Below are positions 17,176-25,548 of a DNA stretch of 40,798 nt, one piece after another. Positions within the stretch are counted from its first letter, which is position 1, and each line of letters opens with the position of its first letter. This DNA is from Chloroflexota bacterium (GTDB lineage Bacteria > Chloroflexota > Anaerolineae > Anaerolineales > Anaerolineaceae): contig JAJFTV010000096.1 in assembly GCA_021372725.1 (NCBI GenBank), forward strand, positions 1 to 40,798, read 5' to 3'. Position numbers and translations under genes: made by a program. Below the pieces are notes generated by a model. The model saw nothing but the letters and a program-made list of their open reading frames with translations, was not told the DNA's origin and did no database searches.

Positions 17176-19161
17176 GTGAGTGAAAAAATTGGTGTCTACA
17201 TCTGCCACTGCGGCAGTAACATCGCCGGCACCGTGGATGTGGAAGAGGTTGCTCGCTGGGCCAAGGAACATTTTCCAGATGTCGCTGTAAGCCGTGACTA
17301 TAAGTTCATGTGCTCCAGTCCGGGTCAGGAATTGATCGAACAGGACATCAAAGAGCATCATTTGACTCGCGTGGTAGTTGCGGCCTGTTCCCCACACTTG
17401 CATGAAAAAACTTTTCGGGGAGCCTGTTCAAGGGCAGGTTTGAACCCTTACCTGTTTGAAATGGCTTCCATTCGTGAACACGTTTCATGGGTAACCAAAG
17501 ATAAAATCATGGCCACCCAGAAAGCCAAAGCAATTGTAGATGGTGCGATCCGCCGCGTCATCCATCATGAAGCTCTCATTCCCATCCCGGTAAATATCAA
17601 CCCGAATGTGCTGGTGGTCGGCGGGGGTGTGGCAGGCATTCAGGCCGCGTTGGAAGTCGCCGACAGCGGAAGTCACGTATATATGGTGGAACGGGAACCC
17701 TCGATCGGCGGGCACATGGCCCAATTCGATAAAACCTTCCCCACCCTCGATTGTTCCGCCTGTATTTTGACCCCCAAGATGTTCGACGTCGGCAATCACC
17801 CCAACATTACGCTGCTTACCTACAGCGAGGTAGAGAACGTGGAAGGTTATGTCGGAAATTTTGAGGTCAAAATCCGCAAGAAAGCCCGCAAAGTCAAGGA
17901 AGATCTTTGCACTGGCTGCCTGGTTTGCCAGGAAAAATGCCCCAAACGGGTGGTGGATGATGTCTTCGAAGTCGGGATGGGTAAACGGAAGGCGATTTAT
18001 GTACCCTTCCCACAAGCCGTTCCCAACAAGCCGGTTCTGGATACTGCCAACTGCATTTACTTTCTGACCGGCCGCTGCCAGGTTTGCCAAAAAGTCTGCC
18101 CCACCCAGGCCATCGATTATGAACAGGAAGATACCTTCATCGATGTGCAGGTAGGGAATATTATTCTGGCAACCGGATACGAGTTGTTCAACCCCAAACG
18201 CATCCCGCAGTATGGTTACGGCAGGCTTCCCAACGTGATCACCAGCCTTGAATTTGAACGGATGACCAATGCGGCCGGCCCCACCAACGGTGAGGTACGC
18301 ATGGCAGACGGACGAATACCCGAAAGTGTGGCTATTCTTCATTGTGTGGGCAGCCGCGACAAAAACTACAATGCCTACTGCTCGTCTATTTGCTGCATGC
18401 AATCGCTAAAATTTGCCCACCTTGCGCATGAGAAGACCGGGGCACAGGTCTATAACTTCTACATCGATATTCGTACACCCCAAAAAGACTATGAAGAATT
18501 CTACAACATGGTTCTGGATGAGGGCGCGATGTTCGTGCGCGGCAAGGTAGGTGAAATTACAGATATGCCCCGCACTGAAGCGGAAGAAGGCAAGCTGATT
18601 GTGCAGGTGTTCGACACCCTGGGGGGCATCCAGCGCCGCATCCCGGTGGACATGGTTGTGCTGTCAGCCGGCATTGAGCCCCGTAAGGACTCTCACGAAG
18701 TCGGCAAGAAATTCGGCATCGCATGTGGATCAGCCGGCTGGATGATTGAACGGCACCCCAAACTGGATCCGGTGGCAACGATGACAGAAGGGATATTCAT
18801 CGCCGGCTGTGTCCAGGGCCCCAAGGATATTCCTGCCAGTGTTGCCCAGGGTGCTGCCGCTGCGGCACGGGTGATTTCCAAGGTGCAGCAAGGCCAGATG
18901 ATGTTGGAGCCGATCCGGGCCACCATCGACGAGACAATGTGTTCCGGCTGCCGCATTTGCAACACCATGTGCCCCTTCAACGCCATCTCATTCGATGAGG
19001 AAAAGATGGTCAGCGTGATCAATTCCGCGCTATGTCAGGGCTGTGGTACTTGTGTGGCCGCCTGTCCGGCAGGAGCCATTACAGGTAATCACTACAACGA
19101 TGTACAGATCCTTGCCCAAATAGAAGGAATTTTGGACAAGTCGACGCTGATTTATCGATAA
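17176..19161 (+). CDS. hdrA: HdrA-like flavin and Fe-S subunit (electron-bifurcating type)
   Basis: A 661-residue HdrA of full methanogen length. The N-terminal domain starts GVYICHCGSNIAGTVDVEEV. The FAD fold has VLVVGGGVAGIQAALEVADSG and PSIGGHMAQFDKTFPTLDCS. It carries an inserted ferredoxin pair (CTGCLVCQEKCP and CQVCQKVCP) and a C-terminal ferredoxin domain (CSGCRICNTMCP and CQGCGTCVAACP). In known complexes HdrA carries the bifurcating FAD and binds MvhD. The next three genes encode MvhD, MvhG and MvhA, so an HdrA-MvhAGD module is evident. No separate hdrB or hdrC exists in the window; the HdrD-like proteins upstream are the likely substitutes. The start is a GTG after GGAGG. Confidence 0.94.
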   Translation: MSEKIGVYICHCGSNIAGTVDVEEVARWAKEHFPDVAVSRDYKFMCSSPGQELIEQDIKEHHLTRVVVAACSPHLHEKTFRGACSRAGLNPYLFEMASIREHVSWVTKDKIMATQKAKAIVDGAIRRVIHHEALIPIPVNINPNVLVVGGGVAGIQAALEVADSGSHVYMVEREPSIGGHMAQFDKTFPTLDCSACILTPKMFDVGNHPNITLLTYSEVENVEGYVGNFEVKIRKKARKVKEDLCTGCLVCQEKCPKRVVDDVFEVGMGKRKAIYVPFPQAVPNKPVLDTANCIYFLTGRCQVCQKVCPTQAIDYEQEDTFIDVQVGNIILATGYELFNPKRIPQYGYGRLPNVITSLEFERMTNAAGPTNGEVRMADGRIPESVAILHCVGSRDKNYNAYCSSICCMQSLKFAHLAHEKTGAQVYNFYIDIRTPQKDYEEFYNMVLDEGAMFVRGKVGEITDMPRTEAEEGKLIVQVFDTLGGIQRRIPVDMVVLSAGIEPRKDSHEVGKKFGIACGSAGWMIERHPKLDPVATMTEGIFIAGCVQGPKDIPASVAQGAAAAARVISKVQQGQMMLEPIRATIDETMCSGCRICNTMCPFNAISFDEEKMVSVINSALCQGCGTCVAACPAGAITGNHYNDVQILAQIEGILDKSTLIYR

Positions 19162-19186
19162 TTACCCGGAAAAGGAGATAAAGGAC

Positions 19187-19666
19187 ATGAGTGACAACGT
19201 ACCACATCAATTTGAACCCCTCATTCTGGGTTTTACCTGCAACTGGTGTTCCTACCGGGCAGCAGATGGTGCAGGGCTTGCCAGGGCAAAATACCCGTTC
19301 AATATCCGGCTGATCCGTTTGATGTGTTCAGGCCGTCTCGATCCACAGTTCATTCTCAAGGGCCTGGTTGAAGGCGCCGACGGCGTGCTGGTGACAGGCT
19401 GCCATCCCGGTGATTGCCATTACATTGAGCAGAACTACAAAACCATCCGGCGGTTTAAGCTGCTGCAGCGCACTCTTGAACAAATGGGAATCGAACCGGC
19501 GCGTGTCAAGCTGATATGGGCCAGCGCCGCTGAGGGGTTGATTCTCGCCAAAGAAATTACTGAGTTTACCGAAGAAATCCGTGCCCTTGGACCGTTGAAC
19601 TGGCCCAGATGGGACCGGGTGTTGCCTGTTGAAATATCAGCAGAAAAAACGGTGGAGGAGGTATGA
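19187..19666 (+). CDS. mvhD: MvhD/FrhD-like hydrogenase iron-sulfur subunit
   Basis: A 159-residue member of the MvhD family, which carries a [2Fe-2S] cluster and links the hydrogenase MvhAG to HdrA. Recognisable blocks are ILGFTCNWCSYRAADGAG, RLIRLMCSGRLDPQFILKG, GVLVTGCHPGDCHYIEQN and KLIWASAAEGLILAKEI, with the conserved cysteines in each of the first three. It lies 25 bp after hdrA, preceded by AAGGAG. Its end overlaps the mvhG start region, so the genes are translated together. Confidence 0.94.
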   Translation: MSDNVPHQFEPLILGFTCNWCSYRAADGAGLARAKYPFNIRLIRLMCSGRLDPQFILKGLVEGADGVLVTGCHPGDCHYIEQNYKTIRRFKLLQRTLEQMGIEPARVKLIWASAAEGLILAKEITEFTEEIRALGPLNWPRWDRVLPVEISAEKTVEEV

Positions 19667-20661
19667 TGTCTGCAAACGGGAAACCAAAATTTGCCATGTA
19701 CTGGGCTGCCTCCTGTGGAGGTTGTGAGATATCCGTGCTCAACATCCATGAAAAAATTCTGGAGGTGGACGCGAATTTCGATATCGTCTTCTGGCCTGTT
19801 GCCATGGATTTCAAATACAAGGATGTGGAAGCCATGGAGGATAACTCCATCTTGCTGACACTCTTCAATGGCGGTATGCGTAACGATGAGAACGAACATA
19901 TTGCCCGGCTGCTGCGGAAGAAGTCACAACTGCTGGTAGCCTTTGGCTCTTGTGCAGTGGAAGGTGGCATACCGGGTCTCGGAAACCTGGGCACCCGGCA
20001 GTCGATATTGGAAACAGCGTACTTCACCGTCAGCACCGAAAACCCCGGCGAGATCTATCCGCAGACAAGCTACCAGGCAGTGGAGGGTGAGCTTCGTCTT
20101 CCCAAGTTAAACCCGGTGCTTAAGACTCTGGCCCAGGTGGTACCTGTGGATTACTACATGCCCGGCTGCCCGCCGGAACCGCATCAGATTTCTGCCGTCA
20201 TTGACCTGGTCTTGCAGGTGCTGCAAGGCAAGGCCGAGCTGCCCCCCAAGGGAACTGTGATTGGAGCAGGGCCATCCACCGTTTGCGATGAGTGCGACCG
20301 AAAACGTGACCAGAAGAGGATCAAGAAATTTGTCCGCATCCAGGATATGGCTCACATCGATCCCGAAATTTGCCTGCTCGAACAAGGCATCCCCTGCAAC
20401 GGGCCTGCCACACGATCAGGTTGTGATGCCCGCTGCCCAAGTGTTGGCGCACAATGCATCGGATGTTACGGCCCCGCGCAGGGCGCCATCGATTTCGGTG
20501 CACGCCTGATGTCAGCCTTTGCATCTGTTATAGACAGTAACGATCCGGATGAGATCGACCACATCCTGGACACTATTCCAGATCCGGCCGGGCAGTTTTA
20601 CCGTTTCAATCTGGCCAATTCACTGCTGCGCTCAAGTAAATCCGCCTGGAAGGGCGAATAG
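19666..20661 (+). CDS. mvhG: [NiFe] hydrogenase small subunit, MvhG-like (group 3 type)
   Basis: A hydrogenase small subunit of 331 residues carrying the electron-relay clusters. It shows the proximal-cluster motif AASCGGCE, then AFGSCAVEGGIPG and PGCPPEP, and a C-terminal Cys-rich stretch (CDECDRKR, CLLEQGIPCNGPATRSGC, CIGCYGP) for additional [4Fe-4S] clusters, as in F420-non-reducing hydrogenases. There is no twin-arginine signal, so it is cytoplasmic. Two tandem ATG codons exist at 19663 and 19666. I prefer 19666 because the AGGAGG site ends only 1 nt before 19663. The first base overlaps the mvhD stop. Confidence 0.93.
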   Translation: MSANGKPKFAMYWAASCGGCEISVLNIHEKILEVDANFDIVFWPVAMDFKYKDVEAMEDNSILLTLFNGGMRNDENEHIARLLRKKSQLLVAFGSCAVEGGIPGLGNLGTRQSILETAYFTVSTENPGEIYPQTSYQAVEGELRLPKLNPVLKTLAQVVPVDYYMPGCPPEPHQISAVIDLVLQVLQGKAELPPKGTVIGAGPSTVCDECDRKRDQKRIKKFVRIQDMAHIDPEICLLEQGIPCNGPATRSGCDARCPSVGAQCIGCYGPAQGAIDFGARLMSAFASVIDSNDPDEIDHILDTIPDPAGQFYRFNLANSLLRSSKSAWKGE

Positions 20662-20670
20662 GAGAGGATT

Positions 20671-22140
20671 ATGGAACGCCAACGCATATCAATTGATCCA
20701 ATCACCCGCCTGGAAGGTCACGGCAAAATTGAAATCTTCCTGAATGAGGAAGGAGAGGTTGAAAACACCTACTTTCAAATCCCCGAACTGCGGGGTTTCG
20801 AGCGCTTTTGCGTAGGCCGGCCGATTGAGGAAATGGCGCTGCTCACCAACCGTATCTGCGGAGTGTGCCCTGAAGCCCACCACATGGCCGCCGCAAAGGC
20901 TGCCGATGCAGCTTATCACGTCACCCTACCCCGGACAGCCAAACTGCTGCGTGAGCTGCTCTACAGCGCCTTTTTTGTCACCGATCACACCACACATTTC
21001 TATGCCCTGGGTGGCCCGGATTTTATCCTGGGACCAGATGCCCCGGTGGCAGATCGCAATATTCTGGGGGTGATCCACAAGGTCGGACTGGAGATCGGCG
21101 GGCAAGTGATCCAGGCCCGGAAATATGGCCACAACGTGATCGAGATGATCGGCGGGCGCAAGGTGCACCCCTGCTCGGCCATCCCCGGCGGACAGACTAC
21201 CGGTATCAACGAAGAACAACGCCAGGAAATCGAAAAGATGGGCCGCTGGGCGATCGATTTTGCCCAATTCTCCCTGAAAATCTTCGACGATATTGTACTG
21301 GGTAATAAAGCCTATCTCGATTTGATCCTCGGCGACATCTACACACATGCCACATACTACATCGGCACGGTGGATGACAATAACCATGTCAATTTTTACG
21401 ACGGCAAGGTCAGTGTAATGTCACCAGACGGTAAACGGATCGGCAAATATGCCGCCTCGGAATACACCGACTGGATCGCCGAGCGCGTGGAACCCTGGTC
21501 ATACATTAAATTCCCCTATCTCAAGAAGGTAGGCTGGAAAGGATTTGTCGATGGCAAGGATTCGGGCGTTTACATGGCCACCCCACTCTCCCGTTTGAAT
21601 GCCTCCGACGGGATGGCCACTCCCCGCGCACAGGCCGAATTCGAGAAGTTCTATGCTGCACTGGGCGGAAAACCCGTTCATCAACGCCTGGCTACCCACT
21701 GGGCACGCCTGATTGAGCTTCTGTACGCCGCCGAACGCTGGGTGGAATTGGCAACCGACCCGGAAATTACCTCCGATAATTTCCATACCGTCCCAACAGA
21801 AAAACCCACCGAAGGCGTAGGGATTGTCGAGGCACCGCGCGGCACGCTGACCCATCATTACTGGACGGATGAGCGCGGAATTGTCACCAAAGCCAACCTG
21901 ATCGTCGGGACGACCAACAACATGGCTTCCATCGCCATGTCCACCAAGAAGGCAGCACAGAATCTGATCAAAAAGGGTGTCAAGGTCACCGAGCCCACTC
22001 TGAACATGATTGAGATGGCTTTCAGGGCTTATGACCCCTGCTTTGGCTGCGCCACTCACGCCCTGCCAGGGCAGATGCCACTCCAGTTAACCATCCATGA
22101 CGCCGACGGCACCATTCTGGATGTGGTTACCCGCGATTGA
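20671..22140 (+). CDS. mvhA: [NiFe] hydrogenase large subunit, MvhA-like (group 3c type)
   Basis: A 489-residue catalytic subunit. Both nickel-binding motifs are intact: RICGVC (Cys63, Cys66) and DPCFGCATH (Cys457, Cys460, His463). The N-terminal block SIDPITRLEGHGKIEIFL is typical. Twenty-six residues follow His463 and should be removed by the maturation protease encoded directly downstream. Together with MvhG, MvhD and HdrA it forms a soluble hydrogenase that could bifurcate electrons from H2, or run in reverse to make H2. It lies 9 bp after mvhG with a GGAGAGG ribosome site. A perfect 24-bp hairpin follows its stop codon. Confidence 0.95.
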   Translation: MERQRISIDPITRLEGHGKIEIFLNEEGEVENTYFQIPELRGFERFCVGRPIEEMALLTNRICGVCPEAHHMAAAKAADAAYHVTLPRTAKLLRELLYSAFFVTDHTTHFYALGGPDFILGPDAPVADRNILGVIHKVGLEIGGQVIQARKYGHNVIEMIGGRKVHPCSAIPGGQTTGINEEQRQEIEKMGRWAIDFAQFSLKIFDDIVLGNKAYLDLILGDIYTHATYYIGTVDDNNHVNFYDGKVSVMSPDGKRIGKYAASEYTDWIAERVEPWSYIKFPYLKKVGWKGFVDGKDSGVYMATPLSRLNASDGMATPRAQAEFEKFYAALGGKPVHQRLATHWARLIELLYAAERWVELATDPEITSDNFHTVPTEKPTEGVGIVEAPRGTLTHHYWTDERGIVTKANLIVGTTNNMASIAMSTKKAAQNLIKKGVKVTEPTLNMIEMAFRAYDPCFGCATHALPGQMPLQLTIHDADGTILDVVTRD

Positions 22141-22155
22141 TGAAGCTTAATGACA

Positions 22156-22207
22156 CCCCACCCCTTTTCTCCCCCTTCCAGCAGGAAGGGGGAGAAAAGG
22201 GGTGGGG
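22156..22207 (+). repeat. Perfect 24-bp stem hairpin with AGCA loop
   Basis: The left arm at 22156-22179 (C-rich, begins CCCCACCCC) pairs without mismatch with the right arm at 22184-22207 (G-rich, ends GGGGTGGGG); the loop is AGCA. It lies between the mvhA stop and the maturation protease start. No T-run follows, so it is not a standard terminator. It is either a dispersed palindromic repeat or an mRNA stabilising or processing element that separates hydrogenase from protease expression. Confidence 0.8.
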
Positions 22208-22232
22208 CGAAGTTCAAAGTGAATCATTGAAA

Positions 22233-22703
22233 ATGAAAACCATTATCATCGGGTTGGGGAACCCCATTCTGGGCGACGACGCAGCAGGCTGCCGCGTTGC
22301 AGAAGCCGTTGAAGAACAAATCAAGGCCTTGAACTGCCAGGAGGTCGAGGTGGAGCAATTTTACCGGGGCGGGATTGCATTAATGGAGCGCCTGATTGGC
22401 TATGATCAGGCGCTTATCATTGACACCGTTCAAGGGATGGGGGGCCCCATCGGAAAAATCCGATCTCTGACGATGGATGACTTGCCCACCCAAACTGTTG
22501 ACTCACCTCATGATTCCACGCTTAAATCAGCCCTCGAGTTAGGCAGGCAGTTGGGGGAAAAACTGCCTGACAGGATTGATATTATTGCCGTAGAGATCAA
22601 ATCAGAATTCGAATTTAGCGAACAACTCACACCACCTGTTGCTGAGGCTCTTCCACTTCTGGTCAACATGGCTCTGGAATGGGTCAATAAACAACCCCGC
22701 TGA
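22233..22703 (+). CDS. Hydrogenase maturation protease (HyaD/HybD family) for MvhA
   Basis: A 156-residue nickel-dependent endopeptidase that trims the C-terminus of the hydrogenase large subunit after nickel insertion. The start of the fold, TIIIGLGNPILGDDAAG, contains the first metal ligand (Asp16). LIIDTVQG provides the second acid, and SPHDSTL the histidine. The open frame begins upstream at 22137, but that extension only translates the hairpin. The Met at 22233, directly before the conserved beta strand, is the natural start. Position right after mvhA indicates that MvhA is the substrate. The ribosome site is weak. Confidence 0.9.
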   Translation: MKTIIIGLGNPILGDDAAGCRVAEAVEEQIKALNCQEVEVEQFYRGGIALMERLIGYDQALIIDTVQGMGGPIGKIRSLTMDDLPTQTVDSPHDSTLKSALELGRQLGEKLPDRIDIIAVEIKSEFEFSEQLTPPVAEALPLLVNMALEWVNKQPR

Positions 22704-23000
22704 TATTCCCGTTTCCCAGTAAAATCAAATTTCCAAAACAGATAACAGATAATTCCACCGTGTCTGTCTGACAAGTTATTTTTTCCTGTATAAATCAGGA
22801 TGCAAGGTCTTTGCTTCAGACAGATTATCACAAGAACCCGCTGACAAAGATCATTATCCTGTTTGTTACTACCCTTAAAAATTGGGGAGATTAGACAAGG
22901 GAAGGGAAGATAACTTTCACATGACATTTAGTGTTCCTACGATTATAAGGAGAGTTAATATGTATCAACTGAAGTCATACTCCATTGTGGAGGGTCATCC
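22704..23000 (+). promoter_or_regulatory. Intergenic region between the two hydrogenase operons with a promoter and dyad candidate
   Basis: This 297-bp gap separates the Mvh module from the membrane hydrogenase genes. It contains TGTATAAA (22787-22794; -10 TATAAA at 22789) with a CTGACA 15 bp upstream, a weak promoter match. The -10 is bracketed by a perfect 9-bp inverted repeat, TCTGTCTGA (22763-22771) and TCAGACAGA (22816-22824), which could be an operator. An 18-codon leader ORF sits at its right end. Expression of the second operon from its own start site is plausible but unproven. Confidence 0.35.
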
Positions 23001-23016
23001 ATGCTTTACATCCTGA
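22960..23016 (+). CDS. Possible 18-residue leader peptide overlapping the MbhD-like gene
   Basis: An ATG at 22960 is preceded by AAGGAGAG with 5-nt spacing, a better ribosome site than those of many genes here. It opens an 18-codon frame (begins MYQLKSYSIV) that ends with TGA at 23014-23016, overlapping the start of the next gene (23001) by 16 nt in another frame. It could be a translational coupling leader. It has no recognisable homology and may be chance. Confidence 0.3.
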   Translation: MYQLKSYSIVEGHPCFTS

Positions 23017-23489
23017 TCGTGGCAGCAGCTATTGTCTGCGCGCTACAGGCGATCACCGCCGTCCGGCTGATCGGTTCTGCTATCTGGCTTGCAGCCGCCA
23101 GCGCGATGGTTTCCATCTTGCTCTATTTGTTGGGTGCTCAAGAAGTCGCCGTTATTGAACTGAGCGTAGGCGCAGGATTGGTGACAATTCTCTTTGTATT
23201 CGCCATCAATATCGTTGGTGATGAAGAAATCAGTACGAAGGCGATGATACCTGGGCCAATAGCCTGGACAATCATCCTTATTCCCCTGGTTGTACTCGGT
23301 TTTTTGACTTTTCCGTCACTCAATGTTCCTATGCTGGCAGCCCAGGACGCAAGCTTTTCAACTGTCTTGTGGCAGGACCGCAGCCCGGATTTGTTCCTTC
23401 AACTCGCGCTGATCTTTACGGGAGTTCTGGGTATTCTGGGTTTGCTGGCTGAAAGCAAAACATCGAAACCGAATAAGGAGTCGAAATGA
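23001..23489 (+). CDS. MbhD/MnhB-like (DUF4040), NuoJ-equivalent membrane subunit
   Basis: A 162-residue protein with about five membrane helices. The segment LLGAQEVAVIELSVGAGLVTILFVFAIN resembles the LlGAPDvAlTEaavGAgL signature of DUF4040 proteins found in Mrp antiporters and membrane-bound hydrogenases. That protein is related in position and topology to NuoJ of complex I. It likely forms part of the ion-translocating arm next to the K-like subunit. A GGAGGG ribosome site precedes the ATG, and the end overlaps the next gene by 4 bp (ATGA). It is the first gene of the membrane hydrogenase operon. Confidence 0.75.
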   Translation: MLYILIVAAAIVCALQAITAVRLIGSAIWLAAASAMVSILLYLLGAQEVAVIELSVGAGLVTILFVFAINIVGDEEISTKAMIPGPIAWTIILIPLVVLGFLTFPSLNVPMLAAQDASFSTVLWQDRSPDLFLQLALIFTGVLGILGLLAESKTSKPNKESK

Positions 23490-23797
23490 GCCTGTCTATA
23501 CCTGTCATCGTCGCCATTGCAGTATTAGGTCTGCTGGGGATAGGCCTTTATGGCGTACTGATCTCGCGAAACCTCATCAAGGTCATCATCGGGTTGCAGA
23601 TTATGGTAAAGGGTGCCATGCTGGCCCTTGTTTTAGCCGGCAGGATGAATGGTCAGCTTAATACGGCTGCCAGTCTTGCACTGACGGTCATTGTCGTCGA
23701 TACCATTATTGCGGTGGTAGGACTCGCCCTGGCAGTTCAGATTCGCCGTACGACCGGTACCCTGGATGTCAAATCACTTTCCAATCTAAAGAGGTAG
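23486..23797 (+). CDS. NuoK/MnhC-like membrane subunit
   Basis: A 103-residue protein with three membrane helices. The pattern IGLYGVLISRNLIKVIIGLQIMVKGAMLAL followed by LALTVIVVDTIIAVVGLALAVQIRR is characteristic of NuoK, MnhC and MbhG proteins. In NuoK a glutamate sits in the second helix; here the position reads QIMVKG, so the usual acid appears replaced by Gln/Lys, while an Asp lies in the third helix. It belongs to the proton or sodium path at the junction with the antiporter-like subunits. It starts inside the stop of the previous gene and ends 4 bp before the L-like gene. Confidence 0.85.
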   Translation: MSLSIPVIVAIAVLGLLGIGLYGVLISRNLIKVIIGLQIMVKGAMLALVLAGRMNGQLNTAASLALTVIVVDTIIAVVGLALAVQIRRTTGTLDVKSLSNLKR

Positions 23798-23801
23798 ACG
23801 C

Positions 23802-25547
23802 ATGGCATCCACTCTGATCATCTTATCCATATTAGTGCCCTGGGCCGGTGCTCTCATTGTCTGGCTGACCGGTGATAAACATCCGCGCGCACAGCATAGC
23901 CTGGCTGTCCTCTTCTCTGTGCTGGCCGGTGTCATCACCCTGGCGCTTATCCCTTACAATACCGATAAAATCACCCTCACACTGCCGGTAGGCGGCGCAT
24001 TCGGCAATTTTACTTTTGTCCCCGATGGTCTCGGATTATTGCTGGCCTGCATCGCCACAGTCGTTGGCAGCCTGGCGGTAATCTTCTCGGTCGATTACAT
24101 GCACGGCGAGGCACAGCTCGGTCGTTACTATTCCATGGTACTGTTCTTTATTGGCGCCATGGTCGGGTTGGTGCTCTCCAGCAATCTTCTGCTTATGTTC
24201 GCGTTCTGGGAGATCACGGCAGTCTGTTCTTATGTCCTGATCTCTTTCTATAACGATGATCCCAAGGCGGTGGCCGGTGGTATCAAGGCCCTCATCATCA
24301 CCCAGTTTGGTGGCGTTGGTCTGCTCGGGCTGGCGGCACTCTCCTATACCTACTTTGGTTCTTACGATGTACAGACATTTATTGCCGGAGCCTCGACACT
24401 CCCCCAAAACGTGCTTGCCATAGCAGCTTTCGGTTGCCTGATTGCCGCAGCAGCAAAATCCTCACTGTTCCCATTCCAAACCTGGCTGCCGGATGCCATG
24501 GAAGCGCCGACCCCCATCAGCGCCCTCATTCATGCGGCGACCATGGTGAATGCCGGTATTTACCTGGTAGCCCGTATGTTCCCGGCTTTTGAAGGTGTGC
24601 CCGGCTGGCCAACCGCAGTGATTTGTGTGGGTGTCATTTCCGCCTTGATTTCGGGTATCATGGCCCTGGTTGCCACGGATCTCAAGCGGGTTCTGGCGTA
24701 TTCCACGATCAGCCAGCTTGGATATATGATGTATGCGATGGGTGTGGGCGGCGTATTTGCTGGCAGTGTTCACCTTTTCAGCCACGCCATCTTTAAGGCT
24801 TTGTTATTCCTTTCCGCCGGTGCAGTCATCCATTCGATCGGCACGCGTGATATGGCGAAAATGGGTGGGCTCGGCAAACAAATGCCACTGGTCAGGAACG
24901 TCTTCGTGATCGGTTCACTTGCGCTGGCCGGCATCCCCATCCTCAACGGGTTCTGGAGTAAGGAACTGATCCTGGAGCAAGGTCTGCAGGGGCCTATATG
25001 GGCCTGGATCATCATGCTGTTCACAGCAGGCCTGACCGCGGCCTATACTTTTCGCTGTGTCTGGCTGGTATTTTACGGAGAACCTCGTTCAGAGCTTCAT
25101 GCCCACCCAACCGGATCAGCCATGAAAGTATCACTTGTAGTGCTGGCAGCCGGCTCGCTGGTAAGCTGGCTTTTAGCGGGACCGCTCAGTCGCATAATGG
25201 CAGAAACCATGCCGCTGCATGCCCTGCACGAATTGACGACCTTCGAAATGGCCAAGGAGGTTTTGACTGCGCCGGCTACCCTGGTTGCATTGATCGTTAT
25301 TGCCCTCGGGTTGGCCGCCTGGTGGCAGCGGGCACGTCTCAAATCGCTGGCGCGTTACTTCCGCTGGCTGGCGTACCTGGCCCGCAACAGCTTCGGCTTT
25401 GAACTGCTGAACCAGTTTGTTGTATCAATCACCAATGGCACTGCTCAAATCCTGCGCGCCACCCAGACAGGTATTCTTGGCTGGAATGTGGTGGGAATTG
25501 TCATCGGCCTGATTGCCATACTCGCCATTATCACGGCAGGAGCCTGA
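23802..25547 (+). CDS. NuoL-like antiporter subunit (proton/sodium pump)
   Basis: A 581-residue protein with around 14-16 membrane helices. Conserved antiporter motifs include FAFWEITAVCSYVLISFY (helix 5 Glu), SSLFPFQTWLPDAMEAPTPISALIHAATMVNAGIYL (the helix 7-8 Lys/His region) and LKRVLAYSTISQLGYM. The C-terminal extension (about residues 480-581) has an amphipathic stretch and a final hydrophobic helix, as in the lateral helix of NuoL and MrpA. It pumps ions in complex I-like enzymes. GAGG precedes the ATG. It is somewhat shorter than E. coli NuoL but apparently complete. Confidence 0.92.
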   Translation: MASTLIILSILVPWAGALIVWLTGDKHPRAQHSLAVLFSVLAGVITLALIPYNTDKITLTLPVGGAFGNFTFVPDGLGLLLACIATVVGSLAVIFSVDYMHGEAQLGRYYSMVLFFIGAMVGLVLSSNLLLMFAFWEITAVCSYVLISFYNDDPKAVAGGIKALIITQFGGVGLLGLAALSYTYFGSYDVQTFIAGASTLPQNVLAIAAFGCLIAAAAKSSLFPFQTWLPDAMEAPTPISALIHAATMVNAGIYLVARMFPAFEGVPGWPTAVICVGVISALISGIMALVATDLKRVLAYSTISQLGYMMYAMGVGGVFAGSVHLFSHAIFKALLFLSAGAVIHSIGTRDMAKMGGLGKQMPLVRNVFVIGSLALAGIPILNGFWSKELILEQGLQGPIWAWIIMLFTAGLTAAYTFRCVWLVFYGEPRSELHAHPTGSAMKVSLVVLAAGSLVSWLLAGPLSRIMAETMPLHALHELTTFEMAKEVLTAPATLVALIVIALGLAAWWQRARLKSLARYFRWLAYLARNSFGFELLNQFVVSITNGTAQILRATQTGILGWNVVGIVIGLIAILAIITAGA

Positions 25548-25548
25548 A

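Noticed and set aside
17485..18402. A 305-codon open frame on the minus strand inside hdrA
   Set aside because: It lies wholly antisense to a clear HdrA gene and has no recognisable motif or ribosome site.
22156..22207. Rho-independent terminator after mvhA
   Set aside because: The stem is perfect, but no T-run follows on either strand (the plus side continues CGAAGTTC). I list it as a repeat instead.
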